From: Chelatococcus sp. HY11
GTDB lineage: Bacteria > Pseudomonadota > Alphaproteobacteria > Rhizobiales > Beijerinckiaceae
Reading direction: 5' to 3'
Length of the DNA stretch: 64,000 nt
Assembly (NCBI RefSeq): GCF_018398335.1
Contig: NZ_JAHBRX010000001.1
Coordinates: 2,844,001-2,908,000, forward strand
A model generated the notes under the pieces. It was not told the DNA's origin. It worked only from the letters and a program-made list of their open reading frames with translations, and searched no databases. Below are positions 19,350-27,626 of the stretch, piece by piece. Numbering within the stretch: the first letter of the stretch is position 1; every line of letters begins with the position of its first letter. The position numbers and the translations under genes are program-made.

Positions 19350-19799
19350 CTATTCCGCCAGGATCACGCCCTTGCGAACGAGAAAACAGCCGTAGGGCCG
19401 GAGGTCTCCGACCTGCACCACGGCGAAAGCTTTCCGCGCGGCATCATAGAACGCAAAGCGTTCGATCCCCTCCGCCGGCAATGGTCGTCCCGCCGTGGCG
19501 TCGACCACGCGCTGGACCTCCTGCTGGATGGGGGGCACCGTATCGCGATCGCCGACAACCTCCATACGCCGGACGGGATCGGACACGAAATCATCGATCG
19601 GCAGAACCGACAGAACGGCCTCCACAGCCCGGGCCAGAGGCAACGCCGGCAACCGCACGAGCTTGCCCGACGCCGTCGCGCGCGCCACCGCCTCCGCCGG
19701 GAAATTGGCGTCGACGATGGCGAGGTCATCGCCATGCCCCATCGCGGCGAGAACCCACAGGAGATCCGGCGTCAGCAGCGGATCAATGCCCTTGAGCAT
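19350..19799 (-). CDS. fucU: L-fucose mutarotase-type protein (RbsD/FucU family)
   Basis: 149 residues. The start MLKGIDPLLTPDLLWVLAAMGHGDDLAIVDANFP is split here only for description: the LKGIDPLLTP lead and the catalytic His in MGHGDDLA are FucU hallmarks, and PYGCFLVRKGVI near the end carries the conserved Tyr. The family interconverts alpha and beta anomers of fucose or ribose. Shine-Dalgarno GAGGA is well placed. It lies between the dehydratase and an aldose dehydrogenase on the same strand, consistent with an oxidative deoxy-sugar pathway in which the mutarotase supplies the anomer used by the dehydrogenase. Confidence 0.88.
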   Translation of the reverse strand: MLKGIDPLLTPDLLWVLAAMGHGDDLAIVDANFPAEAVARATASGKLVRLPALPLARAVEAVLSVLPIDDFVSDPVRRMEVVGDRDTVPPIQQEVQRVVDATAGRPLPAEGIERFAFYDAARKAFAVVQVGDLRPYGCFLVRKGVILAE

Positions 19800-19837
19800 G
19801 CGTTTTCCTCATCAGTCAGTCAGGTGTGGACGGGCCA

Positions 19838-19884
19838 AAGCATAATCCGACCGGAGTGCAACGCGGATTGATAAGATTATGCTT
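19838..19884. promoter_or_regulatory. Spaced inverted repeat upstream of fucU
   Basis: Perfect 10-bp arms AAGCATAATC (19838-19847) and GATTATGCTT (19875-19884), 27 bp apart, lie 39-85 bp before the fucU start. The size and spacing fit two operator half-sites or an activator pair on one face of the helix. The arms are AT-rich, unlike the flanks. Confidence 0.5.
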
Positions 19885-19967
19885 GAAATAAAAGAGCTTC
19901 GAGCGCCGATCCGGTGGAAACAGAGCGAAATGCGCTCTCTGATGCGCGTTGAGCGCGCTCGCGGCCG

Positions 19968-21125
19968 TCATCCCGGCACCGGCGCCTCGGATTGCAGCAA
20001 GCCTTTTTGCTTGAGATCAGCCCAGAGGGCGGTCGGCACGGGCGTGGCGAAGGCTGCGATATTGGCGCGTACCTCCTCCGGCGCGACGCCGCCGAGAATG
20101 AGCGTCGCGACCGCCGGATGCCCCAGCGCGAACTGCATCGCGGCCTTGGCGAGCGGCACGCCATGCGCCTCGCAGACAGCCTCGATCGCCGCCACACGGT
20201 CCATGATCGGTTGCGGCGCCGGCTTGTAATTATAGCGTGCGCCAGGAACCGCGCCGGTGGCGAGAATACCGGAATTGAACACGCCGCCCAGCATGACGCC
20301 CACTTTACGCTCCAGCGCCAGGGGCAGGAAGCTCTCCAGGGCGGGTTGTTCCAACAACGAATAGCGCCCGGCCAGCAGAACACAGTCTATATCGGCCATG
20401 CGCACGAAGCGCTCGCACATATCCGCCTCATTGACGCCAATGCCGATGGCGCGCACGACGCCTTCGTCACGCAGCCGCCTCAAGGCCGGATAGGCCCCCT
20501 TCATCACGTCCGCGACCCGCCCCTCGATGGCGTCAGCGCCGTGGGTCCATACGTCGATATCGTGGACAAGGACGATCTCGACATGGTCAGTCCCCAAGCG
20601 CAGCAAGGATTGCTCGAGCGACCGCAGCGTGCCGTCATAGGAATAGTCGAACCGCGCGCGATGCGGCAGGCCGCCAGCGAAACCAGGCGCGGCCACGTCC
20701 TTGACCGTCCCCTTGGCGCCGTCCGAGGACACAGGCGCCGGGGACGGACGCCACGGGTCCATCACGCGACCAACCTTGGTCGAGACGATCACCTCATCAC
20801 GCGGCAGGCGGCGCAGCCCGGTGCCTAGGCGATGCTCAGCGAGGCCGCTGCCATAGAGCGGAGAGCTGTCGAACAGGCGGATCCCCCCTTCGACAGCCGC
20901 GGCGATCGTCGCCAGCGCCGCGTCTTCATCGAGCCGCTGGTAAAGATCCCCAAGCGGCGCGGTGCCAAAGCCGAGCACGGGGACATCGAGATCCGTCCCA
21001 CCAAGGTGGCGCCTCGCGATAGCGTCTTGTGTCGCCGCAACTGCAGAGCCGGGCCTTTGCGGATCAGCCTTGTCCCGGTCGAGATTTTCTTGTTTGGATT
21101 TTTCCTGCGAGATGTCTGACGTCAT
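19968..21125 (-). CDS. Aldo/keto reductase, D-threo-aldose 1-dehydrogenase-like
   Basis: About 385 residues. An N-terminal lead of about 40 residues, rich in charged and Gln residues, precedes the AKR barrel. The barrel contains LGFGTAPLGDLYQRLDEDAA, FDSSPLYGSGLAEHRLG (catalytic Asp and Tyr), VSTKVGRV (Lys) and IVLVHDID (His). The lead motif and the loop with the RVMDPWRP stretch match the L-fucose dehydrogenase/pyridoxal 4-dehydrogenase branch. It would oxidise an aldose at C1 to a lactone with NAD(P). The ATG at 21125 lacks a strong ribosome site; longer frames to 21368 look non-coding. Confidence 0.87.
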   Translation of the reverse strand: MTSDISQEKSKQENLDRDKADPQRPGSAVAATQDAIARRHLGGTDLDVPVLGFGTAPLGDLYQRLDEDAALATIAAAVEGGIRLFDSSPLYGSGLAEHRLGTGLRRLPRDEVIVSTKVGRVMDPWRPSPAPVSSDGAKGTVKDVAAPGFAGGLPHRARFDYSYDGTLRSLEQSLLRLGTDHVEIVLVHDIDVWTHGADAIEGRVADVMKGAYPALRRLRDEGVVRAIGIGVNEADMCERFVRMADIDCVLLAGRYSLLEQPALESFLPLALERKVGVMLGGVFNSGILATGAVPGARYNYKPAPQPIMDRVAAIEAVCEAHGVPLAKAAMQFALGHPAVATLILGGVAPEEVRANIAAFATPVPTALWADLKQKGLLQSEAPVPG

Positions 21126-21463
21126 GGGCGCGGCACCGGTCAATACGGCTGGAATGCAACCATGGACATACCAGAATTTGGACGAACGGGGGGAGGCAAA
21201 TCGCTCCAACCGCGAATTCGTGGCGCGCCATCCGCACATGGCTTGTCCGGTTGCCGAAATCCTGCCGTTCTTTGCAAAAATCAGCCCACGATAAGCGCTG
21301 AGGACAACTCCACGCCCCCGTTTCACAGGTTGAGCTGCCAACGGAAGAAGGCTAGGCTCTACGCGCATTTATAAGACGTTTAATATACTCTCAATATTAT
21401 CCCGTTAGATATTTATTAACGATACTGATCTTTAATTGAGTGATTGCAAGATAGGGGGCTGCC
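21126..21463. other. AT-rich spacer before an orphan gene
   Basis: 338 bp without a convincing gene. The last 100 bp are far more AT-rich than the rest of the window (runs such as TTAATATACTC and ATATTTATTAACG). It should hold the promoters of the divergent aldo/keto reductase and the orphan gene at 21464. Confidence 0.5.
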
Positions 21464-21940
21464 ATGGGCTATGCGTGGCCAACGTCATTTTCCAATATTG
21501 AAGAAGCCGATCACGCTGTAAATATTACCCATGATGCAGACCAGCTGACTATCTCCTTTTCGTGGGCTTTTCCGGTCATTCATGACGTGGTCAACCCGGT
21601 CTATGCTCATATTCTGCGAAATAACCCGGAGCTATCCGAGCAATTGAGCCGGATTCACGGGGCAGCGATCATGACGCTCCTCGCCGATACGAGCTGCGAC
21701 AGGCAATCGATCATCACATGCCTCTACCAGACTTATGATCGACTGGGCCTCGACCGCAGGCAGTGCGTCGCGCTGCACAACATCATCATGAATGAACTGA
21801 CGGCCGTGATCGCCCTTCGCAATCGCCAGTCACCGCGCCGACGCGCGGAGCTTGAGGCCGTCATAGCCCTGCGGCTCGGACTGATCGATGAGAAATCGCG
21901 TTGGCGCACCCCTCCCGGAGGCGCACGCCGCGCGGCGTGA
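21464..21940 (+). CDS. Hypothetical protein, mostly helical
   Basis: 158 residues that I do not recognise. It is predicted soluble and helical: residues about 40-80 (FPVIHDVVNPVYAHILRNNP) and 85-135 (QSIITCLYQTYDRLGLDRRQ, then an MNELTAVIALRN helix) look amphipathic, and the tail is basic. There is no signal peptide or membrane segment. GATAGGGGG lies just before the ATG, a good ribosome site, which supports real translation. The first third and the upstream region are more AT-rich than neighbours, a possible sign of acquisition. It stands alone. Confidence 0.6.
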   Translation: MGYAWPTSFSNIEEADHAVNITHDADQLTISFSWAFPVIHDVVNPVYAHILRNNPELSEQLSRIHGAAIMTLLADTSCDRQSIITCLYQTYDRLGLDRRQCVALHNIIMNELTAVIALRNRQSPRRRAELEAVIALRLGLIDEKSRWRTPPGGARRAA

Positions 21941-21991
21941 GAGCAGACACATCCCGGGCAAGACGTGGGTGGTGAGACCGGCCTTGCCTCG

Positions 21992-22228
21992 TCAGAATGC
22001 CTTGAACGTGATGAGCGTCCGCGTATCCGCGATACCCGGCACGGTCTGCACCTTCTGGGCGACGAAGTGGCCGATGTCCACATCCGCGTCGACATGGAAC
22101 TTCACAAGTATGTCGTAGTCCCCCGCGATCGAATAGATTTCCGAGGCGATCTCGCGATCGGCGATCTCGCTGGCAACCTCGTAAGTTCTACCCAGCTTGC
22201 ATTTTATCTGTACGAAGAAGGTCTGCAT
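21992..22228 (-). CDS. Stand-alone Lrp/AsnC ligand-binding (RAM) domain protein
   Basis: 78 residues consisting only of the alpha-beta RAM domain of Lrp/AsnC regulators: FVQIKCKLGRTYEVASEIAD, then EIYSIAGDYDILVKFHVDAD, and a final VPGIADTRTLITFKAF. The winged-helix DNA-binding half is absent; the ATG at 22228 with GAGGAG seven bases upstream shows that the short form is the real gene. Such proteins form dimers or higher rings that bind small molecules such as amino acids and may co-assemble with full-length Lrp proteins. Confidence 0.88.
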   Translation of the reverse strand: MQTFFVQIKCKLGRTYEVASEIADREIASEIYSIAGDYDILVKFHVDADVDIGHFVAQKVQTVPGIADTRTLITFKAF

Positions 22229-22321
22229 TCCCGAACTCCTCGGAAGAGCGATGACGGGCTCATGGCTTGATGTGTGGATCGGATCCTTCCAGAAGCACGC
22301 CCCTGCTTCCAGAAGGCGCGT

Positions 22322-22876
22322 TCAGTGCTCGCGAGCGAAGAGGGATGGCTGGACCCGCCGCGTCGCTTCGGCAACGCAGCCCGCCGCGACCGCCTTGATG
22401 AGATCGCCCGGCACGAACAGAAGGCTGCCCAGCGCGGCCTGCTGAAGGCTGAGTTTCGCCGAAAAGGCGAGCCAGGCTATGCCGAACGCATAGACGACCA
22501 CGATGCCGCCGATAATGGAGGCGGCCATCGCGGCCCAGAGAACAGGCAGGCGCGAAAGCCGCGCCATCGTCCAGCCGGTGACGGCGACGCCGGGTATCCA
22601 GCCGATGAGAAAACCTGCCGTCGGCCCCGCGAGCACGCCGATGCCGCCTCGTCCCCCGGCGAGAAGAGGCGCCCCCAGCAACACGACCACGATGAACAGG
22701 CAGACGGCAGCGGTGCCATAGCGCGCGCCGAGCAATACGCCCGCCAGCATCACCCCAAGCGTCTGCATGGTGATCGGCACGCCAGCCACGAAGGGGAGAT
22801 TGAAAGCCGGAAACAGGCCGAGCACGGCGAGAAGGGCCGCGAAAAGAGCGATGCGTACGAGATGACGCGTTTCCAT
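22322..22876 (-). CDS. bioY: Biotin ECF transporter S component BioY
   Basis: 184 residues with six predicted membrane helices. Signature features are the RIALFAALLAVLGLFPAF first helix, VPITMQTLGVMLAGVLLGAR (the substrate-loop region), and GPTAGFLIGWIPGVAVTGW. It binds biotin in the inner membrane and joins with BioM and BioN to form an energy-coupling-factor importer. It is the last gene of bioM-bioN-bioY; its ATG follows the bioN stop by two bases. Confidence 0.95.
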   Translation of the reverse strand: METRHLVRIALFAALLAVLGLFPAFNLPFVAGVPITMQTLGVMLAGVLLGARYGTAAVCLFIVVVLLGAPLLAGGRGGIGVLAGPTAGFLIGWIPGVAVTGWTMARLSRLPVLWAAMAASIIGGIVVVYAFGIAWLAFSAKLSLQQAALGSLLFVPGDLIKAVAAGCVAEATRRVQPSLFAREH

Positions 22877-22878
22877 GC

Positions 22879-23544
22879 CTACTCCCTGTCGCGGCGATCG
22901 GTTGATGATTCTGCCGGTGCCGAGCGCCGCTTGTGCCTTCTAGCTTCTCGCGATGAAAAGCCTCGCGCGTCAAGCGATTCCGATACATGATCGGCCATCA
23001 CGAGCGTTTCCGCCACAAAGTTCGCAACGAGGCGCAGCGGCCGGCGACGACTAGACCGGGCGCGCCAGGCTTCCTCCCGGGTCTGCCAGAGGGCGAGCAG
23101 CACCGGCACGAAACGCAACACGAGCGCGACGGCGAGGGATAACCGTTCCGGATCAAGCCCGAAAAGGCGCAGCGGGCGCAATACCGGTTCCACCGCCGCC
23201 ATCAGCGCGCGCAGCGTCGTCGTCATCGTGACGAGATCGGCGGCCAGGACCATGAGGACAATGCGCAATATCGATACGGCCGCCGCCTCCCAGCTGTCAG
23301 CCCAGACCTGCAGGAGCCCGATGCCGACAAGGATGGGCACGAGCGGCTTCAGCGCCGTGACATGCATGAGGGCCTCGCGCCCCAGCGTCCCGTAGATGCT
23401 CAGCACGACGCAGAGGCCAAGCATGAGCAGGCGCCAGTCGGAAACCGGCAGTACGGCGATGCTGATCGCGGCGACAGCGATGAGCTTCGCGCCGGCAGGT
23501 ACCCGGTGCAACCAGGTCGGGCGCGCGAGATAGGCCGAGATCAT
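22879..23544 (-). CDS. bioN: Biotin ECF transporter T component BioN
   Basis: 221 residues of the EcfT/CbiQ family. Several membrane helices cover residues about 15-130 (LIAVAAISIAVLPVSDWRLL onward). The two conserved coupling-helix Ala-Arg-Gly-type motifs appear as EEAWRARSSR and ESLDARGFSSREARR. The protein couples BioM ATP hydrolysis to BioY. The ATG at 23544 overlaps the bioM stop (ATGA); the longer upstream frame is only the bioM antiphase. Confidence 0.92.
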   Translation of the reverse strand: MISAYLARPTWLHRVPAGAKLIAVAAISIAVLPVSDWRLLMLGLCVVLSIYGTLGREALMHVTALKPLVPILVGIGLLQVWADSWEAAAVSILRIVLMVLAADLVTMTTTLRALMAAVEPVLRPLRLFGLDPERLSLAVALVLRFVPVLLALWQTREEAWRARSSRRRPLRLVANFVAETLVMADHVSESLDARGFSSREARRHKRRSAPAESSTDRRDRE

Positions 23545-24257
23545 GGCGCCATGGCGCGGCGCGCGGCCGCCTCGTGATAAGCCGGCAGGATACGATCGGG
23601 AGAGCCATCGTCCACGATCCGACCGCGCTCCAGCCAGACGACGCGATCGCAATCCGCCAGCAGCTCCAGATCATGGCTGGCCATGACGATCTGCAGCGGC
23701 AGCTCCCTGATCAGCCGCCGGAACGCCATGCGCATCGGCAGATCGAGACTGGCGAAAGGCTCGTCAAGGAGCAGCAGCGAAGGCCGCGCCGCCAGTACGC
23801 TGATGATCGCGACCCGCTGGCGCTCACCGCCCGACAGTTCATGCACCGCCCTGCTCTCCCAGCCTGGACAGCCGTGCTCGGCAAGACAACGCGCGGCTTC
23901 AGCCTCTGCCGCGCGGCCCTTCAGTCCGCCATTGCCGAAGGCGAAGGCGACCTCCTCACCCACCGTCGGAAAAATGATCTGATGGTCGGGATTCTGGAAC
24001 ACAAAGCCAATGTCGCCCGGCAGTTCCCTCCGGTGGCGACGCGTGTCGCGTGCGCCGAACCATACCTCGCCACTATCCGGCAGAATGAGGCCGTTGATCA
24101 GCCGCAGCAGGGAGCTTTTGCCGGAGCCGTTGTCCCCGATCAGCCCGACCCGCCGTTCGGAGAGCGTCAGATCAAGTCCATCGAAGAGTTTGCGTCCGCC
24201 ACGCGACAGCTCAACCCGATCAAACCTGATGCGGTGCGGACGGGAGGTCTCGGTCAT
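23541..24257 (-). CDS. bioM: Biotin ECF transporter ATPase BioM
   Basis: 238 residues, the ABC ATPase of the biotin importer. Walker A LIGDNGSGKSSLLRL, Q-loop GFVFQNPDHQIIFPTVGEEV (the ECF-type PDHQ), signature HELSGGERQRVAI, Walker B LLLLDEPFASLD and the switch His in IVMASHDLELL are all intact. The start at 24257 (MTETSRPHRI) is chosen over a longer frame with an unconserved Cys/Arg-rich lead. First gene of bioMNY; no BioR-type TTATNNATAA site was seen in the 120 bp upstream. Confidence 0.93.
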   Translation of the reverse strand: MTETSRPHRIRFDRVELSRGGRKLFDGLDLTLSERRVGLIGDNGSGKSSLLRLINGLILPDSGEVWFGARDTRRHRRELPGDIGFVFQNPDHQIIFPTVGEEVAFAFGNGGLKGRAAEAEAARCLAEHGCPGWESRAVHELSGGERQRVAIISVLAARPSLLLLDEPFASLDLPMRMAFRRLIRELPLQIVMASHDLELLADCDRVVWLERGRIVDDGSPDRILPAYHEAAARRAMAP

Positions 24258-24378
24258 TGCAGGCACACCCTCCTCAGCGGGCGATGACAAAAGCCGGGAT
24301 GAATGGACATGACAACGTCCGCATCCTCTGATGTCGGTGAACGCATCCGCGAGAGGGCGGCCTTTCGCGGCGAGCCTC

Positions 24379-25314
24379 TCACCGCAGACGCAGCGGCGAG
24401 CGCGGGTCAACCAGCAGCCACAACGTCCCGGCGATCGATGCGACGCCTATGGCGCCGAAGGATATGGCATCGCTTGCCGCCCAGTCCGGTGCCTCGAAGG
24501 GCCGCGCCTGGAACAGCGCCACCGGATTGCTGACCCCCTGATGGGACACGATAAGGAAGGCGAACAGGTTCGCGCCAAAATGCATGCCCATCGCGGCCCC
24601 AAGATCGCCGGTGATGACGACCGCGATGACCGTCACCACGGCGAAGGCGGCGATATTCGCGAGGAGAGCTGCGTTCATCCAGCCCGTCGCCTCCGAATCC
24701 CAATGGAGAAGGGTGAAGATGAGGGTGGGGATGCCCGCCCAGATCCATGGACTAGCGAAGCGCGCTCCGAGGATCTGCATGATATAGCCCCGGAACAGAA
24801 CCTCCTCCGCTGAAGTCTGGACCAGCAGGATGACAACGAAGGGCAAGAGCCAGACGAGCCAGGTACCGAAGCCGATATCACCGGGAGCGAGTGAGGGGTC
24901 CACCACGTAGGCCGCGAATTCCGCGATGAAGCTCGCGAAGAGCGCCGCGAGGGTCCCGCGGACGAAATGATCCTGCGTAACACGCCCATCGGCGCCGAGC
25001 ACACTCGCCGGAGGGCGCTTCTGCAACCGCGCCAGCGCCAGCCAGACGCCAATCCAGATGGTTCCGATGGACGCCAGCATGATGAACATGCCGCTCGGGG
25101 TCGCCAGGAGGTCGGCGGTCGTCAGAAAAGCCTCCTCCCCGCTTGCCTCGCCGTCCGCGAAGCTGAAGAAAAGGCTCGCAAAGGCCACGATGAAGAACTG
25201 CGCGATAAAGCAGATCAGGACCGTGACAACGCAGCCAGCGACGAGAAGCCCGATGCCGAGACGCCCCTCACGCGCATTGTCGAGGTAACGGATGAAGGGA
25301 GGCCGGCTCTGCAT
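24379..25314 (-). CDS. CPBP-family intramembrane metalloprotease
   Basis: About 311 residues with about eight membrane helices. The three catalytic motifs of the CAAX-protease/bacteriocin-processing family are present in order: SAEEVLFRGY (EExxxR), FTLLHWD (FxxxH) and MGMHFGANLFAF (HxxxN/D). These proteins cleave within membranes; bacterial roles include prenylated-peptide processing, toxin immunity and regulated proteolysis. The start at 25314 (MQSRPPFIRYL) is chosen because the upstream frame is Arg/Gly-rich and non-coding in look. A GTG two codons earlier is an alternative. Confidence 0.9.
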   Translation of the reverse strand: MQSRPPFIRYLDNAREGRLGIGLLVAGCVVTVLICFIAQFFIVAFASLFFSFADGEASGEEAFLTTADLLATPSGMFIMLASIGTIWIGVWLALARLQKRPPASVLGADGRVTQDHFVRGTLAALFASFIAEFAAYVVDPSLAPGDIGFGTWLVWLLPFVVILLVQTSAEEVLFRGYIMQILGARFASPWIWAGIPTLIFTLLHWDSEATGWMNAALLANIAAFAVVTVIAVVITGDLGAAMGMHFGANLFAFLIVSHQGVSNPVALFQARPFEAPDWAASDAISFGAIGVASIAGTLWLLVDPRSPLRLR

Positions 25315-25723
25315 GCTCACACCACATGATCCGATCGCGGGATACGCGAAAATCTCCGAAGGGGCTCGCCTATCACCAGGGCGAAGATCCGCAATCCATC
25401 GTTTTTCCCGGCCGTCGCGGCCGGAAGCGCCAGGAGCCTCACGACTCCCTATCACCCCGGCCCGACGGTCAATACACACGAACCGGCGATATTGTGAAGC
25501 CCTTCCCCGGAGAGCTCGCACGCGGGCGGGCCGTCAAACGAAGATATCCTGCGACGACATCTTGGGGCCCGATCCTGTTCGCGAGCCCTGGCAAACGGAC
25601 ATCGCGTCAGCCGCGATTCGCATAAGCCAGCCGATCCTCTTTATCATCGCATCATCAGTGGCGCATTTCCCCTGACGGGAGCTTAGGCTAGGCTAAAGCG
25701 TTTTCCTATCTTCGGGGCCGCCC
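25315..25723. other. Spacer between CPBP protease and deaminase-like genes
   Basis: 409 bp between two divergent starts. No supported gene. Near the deaminase start, GCTTAG and CTAAAGC flank a short spacer at 25681-25699, a weak inverted repeat. The rest shows nothing I can name. Confidence 0.45.
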
Positions 25724-27265
25724 TTGCGCCGTATTCTCTGGATCATTCTCCTACTCGCTGCGATCGGGCTTCTCGCACGTGTCGTTGTCGTCATGCGCAA
25801 CAGCTCCGAAATAGCGACGGCGGCTTATTTCGAGCGAGCACGTGAGGATCACTCGCGCATGCGGGCCTTGCTGCGCCGCATGCCGAAAGGCGGCGATCTC
25901 CACACGCATCTGTCCGGCGCGGTCTATGCGGAACGCTTTGTCGCATGGGCGATACGCGACGGGCTTTGCCTGAGGCGCTCCGACATGACGCTGGTGGCGC
26001 CACCCGCGGGCACCTCCCAGGATCAGCCGTGCGGCGCGGACCCATCCGCCATACCTGTCTCAGAGGCCGTATCCGGGCGAAATGGCCAGACGAACTACGA
26101 TCTCCTGATCAATGCCCTGTCCATGCGCTGGTTCCTGCCCTCGCGCGAGGTCCCGTCGGGACACGACCAGTTCTTCGGAACGTTCGCCAAGTTCAATGCC
26201 GCCACCGGCGGAGACCATTGGGATCAGACCGCGCAAAGCATGGCTGAGATGACGGTAGACCAGCTGCGGCAGTACGATGCCGAGGCGGTGCAGTATGTGG
26301 AGTTCATGGCGACCTTCTTTGAAGGGGACCAGCGGCAACGGATGGCGCAGGCGATACCCGAGGTGGCCGAGCCTACCGTGATGCTGGAGGCGCTCGAACG
26401 CCAAGGCCTTGCCGAACTGGTGGCGGCGAGAGCCGAGCAGCTCTCCGCCATGGTCAAGCGGATCGAGAGCCTGCGGGACTGTGGATCCGACAAGCGGAAA
26501 GCCGGTTGTGGCGTCACCTTCCGTTTCATCGCGCAGATCAATCGAAACAGCGCGCCCGCGGAAGTCTTCGCGCAGACGGCGCTCGCCGCGGCGCTGGTCC
26601 GCAAGGCGCCGCACATCGTGGTGGGCATCAACTATGTCGGGCCTGAAGACTACCGGATCTCATTACGGGACTATCGAACCCACATGAGCTGGATCCGCTA
26701 TCTCGCCCGCGACGACGTGCCCGTCGCGCTGCACGCCGGCGAATTGTGGATGGGGCTCGTTCCACCGCCCGATCTCGAATTCCATATCCGCGATGCCGTC
26801 GAGACGGCCGGAGCCCGTCGGATCGGCCATGGCACAGCTGTTGTCTTCGAGCGCGACATGGACAGCCTGCTCGCGGAGATGCGCCGCCGTGGCGTCACCA
26901 TCGAAATCGCGCTGACATCGAGCGATGTCATCCTCGGCGTGCGCGGCAAGGAACATCCGATTTCGATCTATCTCGCCTCGGGTGTGCCCGTGGTGCTTGC
27001 GACAGACGACGCGGGCGTTTCCCGCATCGATCTTGGCAATGAATACTACCGCGCCGCCCGCGACCATGGCCTTGGCTATCGGCAGCTCAAGGCCATCGCC
27101 CGGAACGCCATCGCGCATTCGTTTCTGGCAGGCGATGAGAAGCAGAAGGAACTCGACCGGCTCGACAGCTCATTCGCCGCATTCGAGCAGACCGTGTCGT
27201 CAGAGCAACCCGCGTTTGCCCGGCTCAGGGCGCTGGGGCGCGCGCTCTTTTCCACCGGAGCCTGA
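25724..27265 (+). CDS. Membrane-anchored adenosine-deaminase-like amidohydrolase
   Basis: 513 residues. An N-terminal hydrophobic segment (residues 4-22, ILWIILLLAAIGLLARVVVV) is an uncleaved anchor or a signal peptide, so the enzyme likely faces the periplasm. The deaminase core has MPKGGDLHTHLSGAVYAERF (two zinc His), ALHAGELW (His and catalytic Glu), ARRIGHGTAV (His) and LATDDAGVSR (metal Asp). The Pro of the usual DDP is replaced by Ala. The large insertion between the first and second motifs and the exported location resemble ADGF-type secreted adenosine deaminases. The start is TTG at 25724; the next ATG would cut off the anchor. Confidence 0.87.
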   Translation: MRRILWIILLLAAIGLLARVVVVMRNSSEIATAAYFERAREDHSRMRALLRRMPKGGDLHTHLSGAVYAERFVAWAIRDGLCLRRSDMTLVAPPAGTSQDQPCGADPSAIPVSEAVSGRNGQTNYDLLINALSMRWFLPSREVPSGHDQFFGTFAKFNAATGGDHWDQTAQSMAEMTVDQLRQYDAEAVQYVEFMATFFEGDQRQRMAQAIPEVAEPTVMLEALERQGLAELVAARAEQLSAMVKRIESLRDCGSDKRKAGCGVTFRFIAQINRNSAPAEVFAQTALAAALVRKAPHIVVGINYVGPEDYRISLRDYRTHMSWIRYLARDDVPVALHAGELWMGLVPPPDLEFHIRDAVETAGARRIGHGTAVVFERDMDSLLAEMRRRGVTIEIALTSSDVILGVRGKEHPISIYLASGVPVVLATDDAGVSRIDLGNEYYRAARDHGLGYRQLKAIARNAIAHSFLAGDEKQKELDRLDSSFAAFEQTVSSEQPAFARLRALGRALFSTGA

Positions 27266-27365
27266 GGCGCTGCCGACGCGCGAACAGGTTCAGCGCATCA
27301 AGCTCACGCCAAAGTCCCGAAATTGTGAGGATCGCCTTGGAATTCCCGCCAGCCTTTCAGGAGGC

Positions 27366-27441
27366 TGGTGGAGCTGAGGGGAATCGAACCCCTGACCTCT
27401 GCAGTGCGATTGCAGCGCTCTCCCATCTGAGCTACAGCCCC
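27366..27441 (-). tRNA. tRNA-Ala (anticodon CGC)
   Basis: Reading the minus strand, a complete cloverleaf can be folded: acceptor GGGGCTG with CAGCTCC, D-arm TAGCTCAGATGGGAGAGC, anticodon stem CTGCA/TGCAG with loop ATCGCAC giving anticodon CGC, T-arm with GGTTCGATTCC, and an encoded A-CCA end. It reads GCG alanine codons. A short inverted repeat (CCAGCCT/AGGCTGG) overlaps the 3' end. Confidence 0.93.
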
Positions 27442-27626
27442 CGACCCGGCGGGTTTGCGCGTTGTAGGGCGGCTCCATGGGCAATGTCAATCGTCCAGAA
27501 CGGAGACTCCCACGAATTGTTCAAGGCCGGTCTGCGCCAAACGCGGCCCCGCCTTTCGCGCACTATTCTTGTGCCGCCGGGATACCACGGCTACACAGAC
27601 CCGGTGATGCAACGTCAGGCGCGCCC

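Noticed and set aside
21464-21940. Globin-coupled sensor fragment
   Set aside because: A weak resemblance of one helix (YDRLGLDRRQ) was noticed, but no proximal His pattern or heme pocket could be traced.
24258-24378. BioR operator before bioMNY
   Set aside because: No TTATNNATAA palindrome is present in this spacer.
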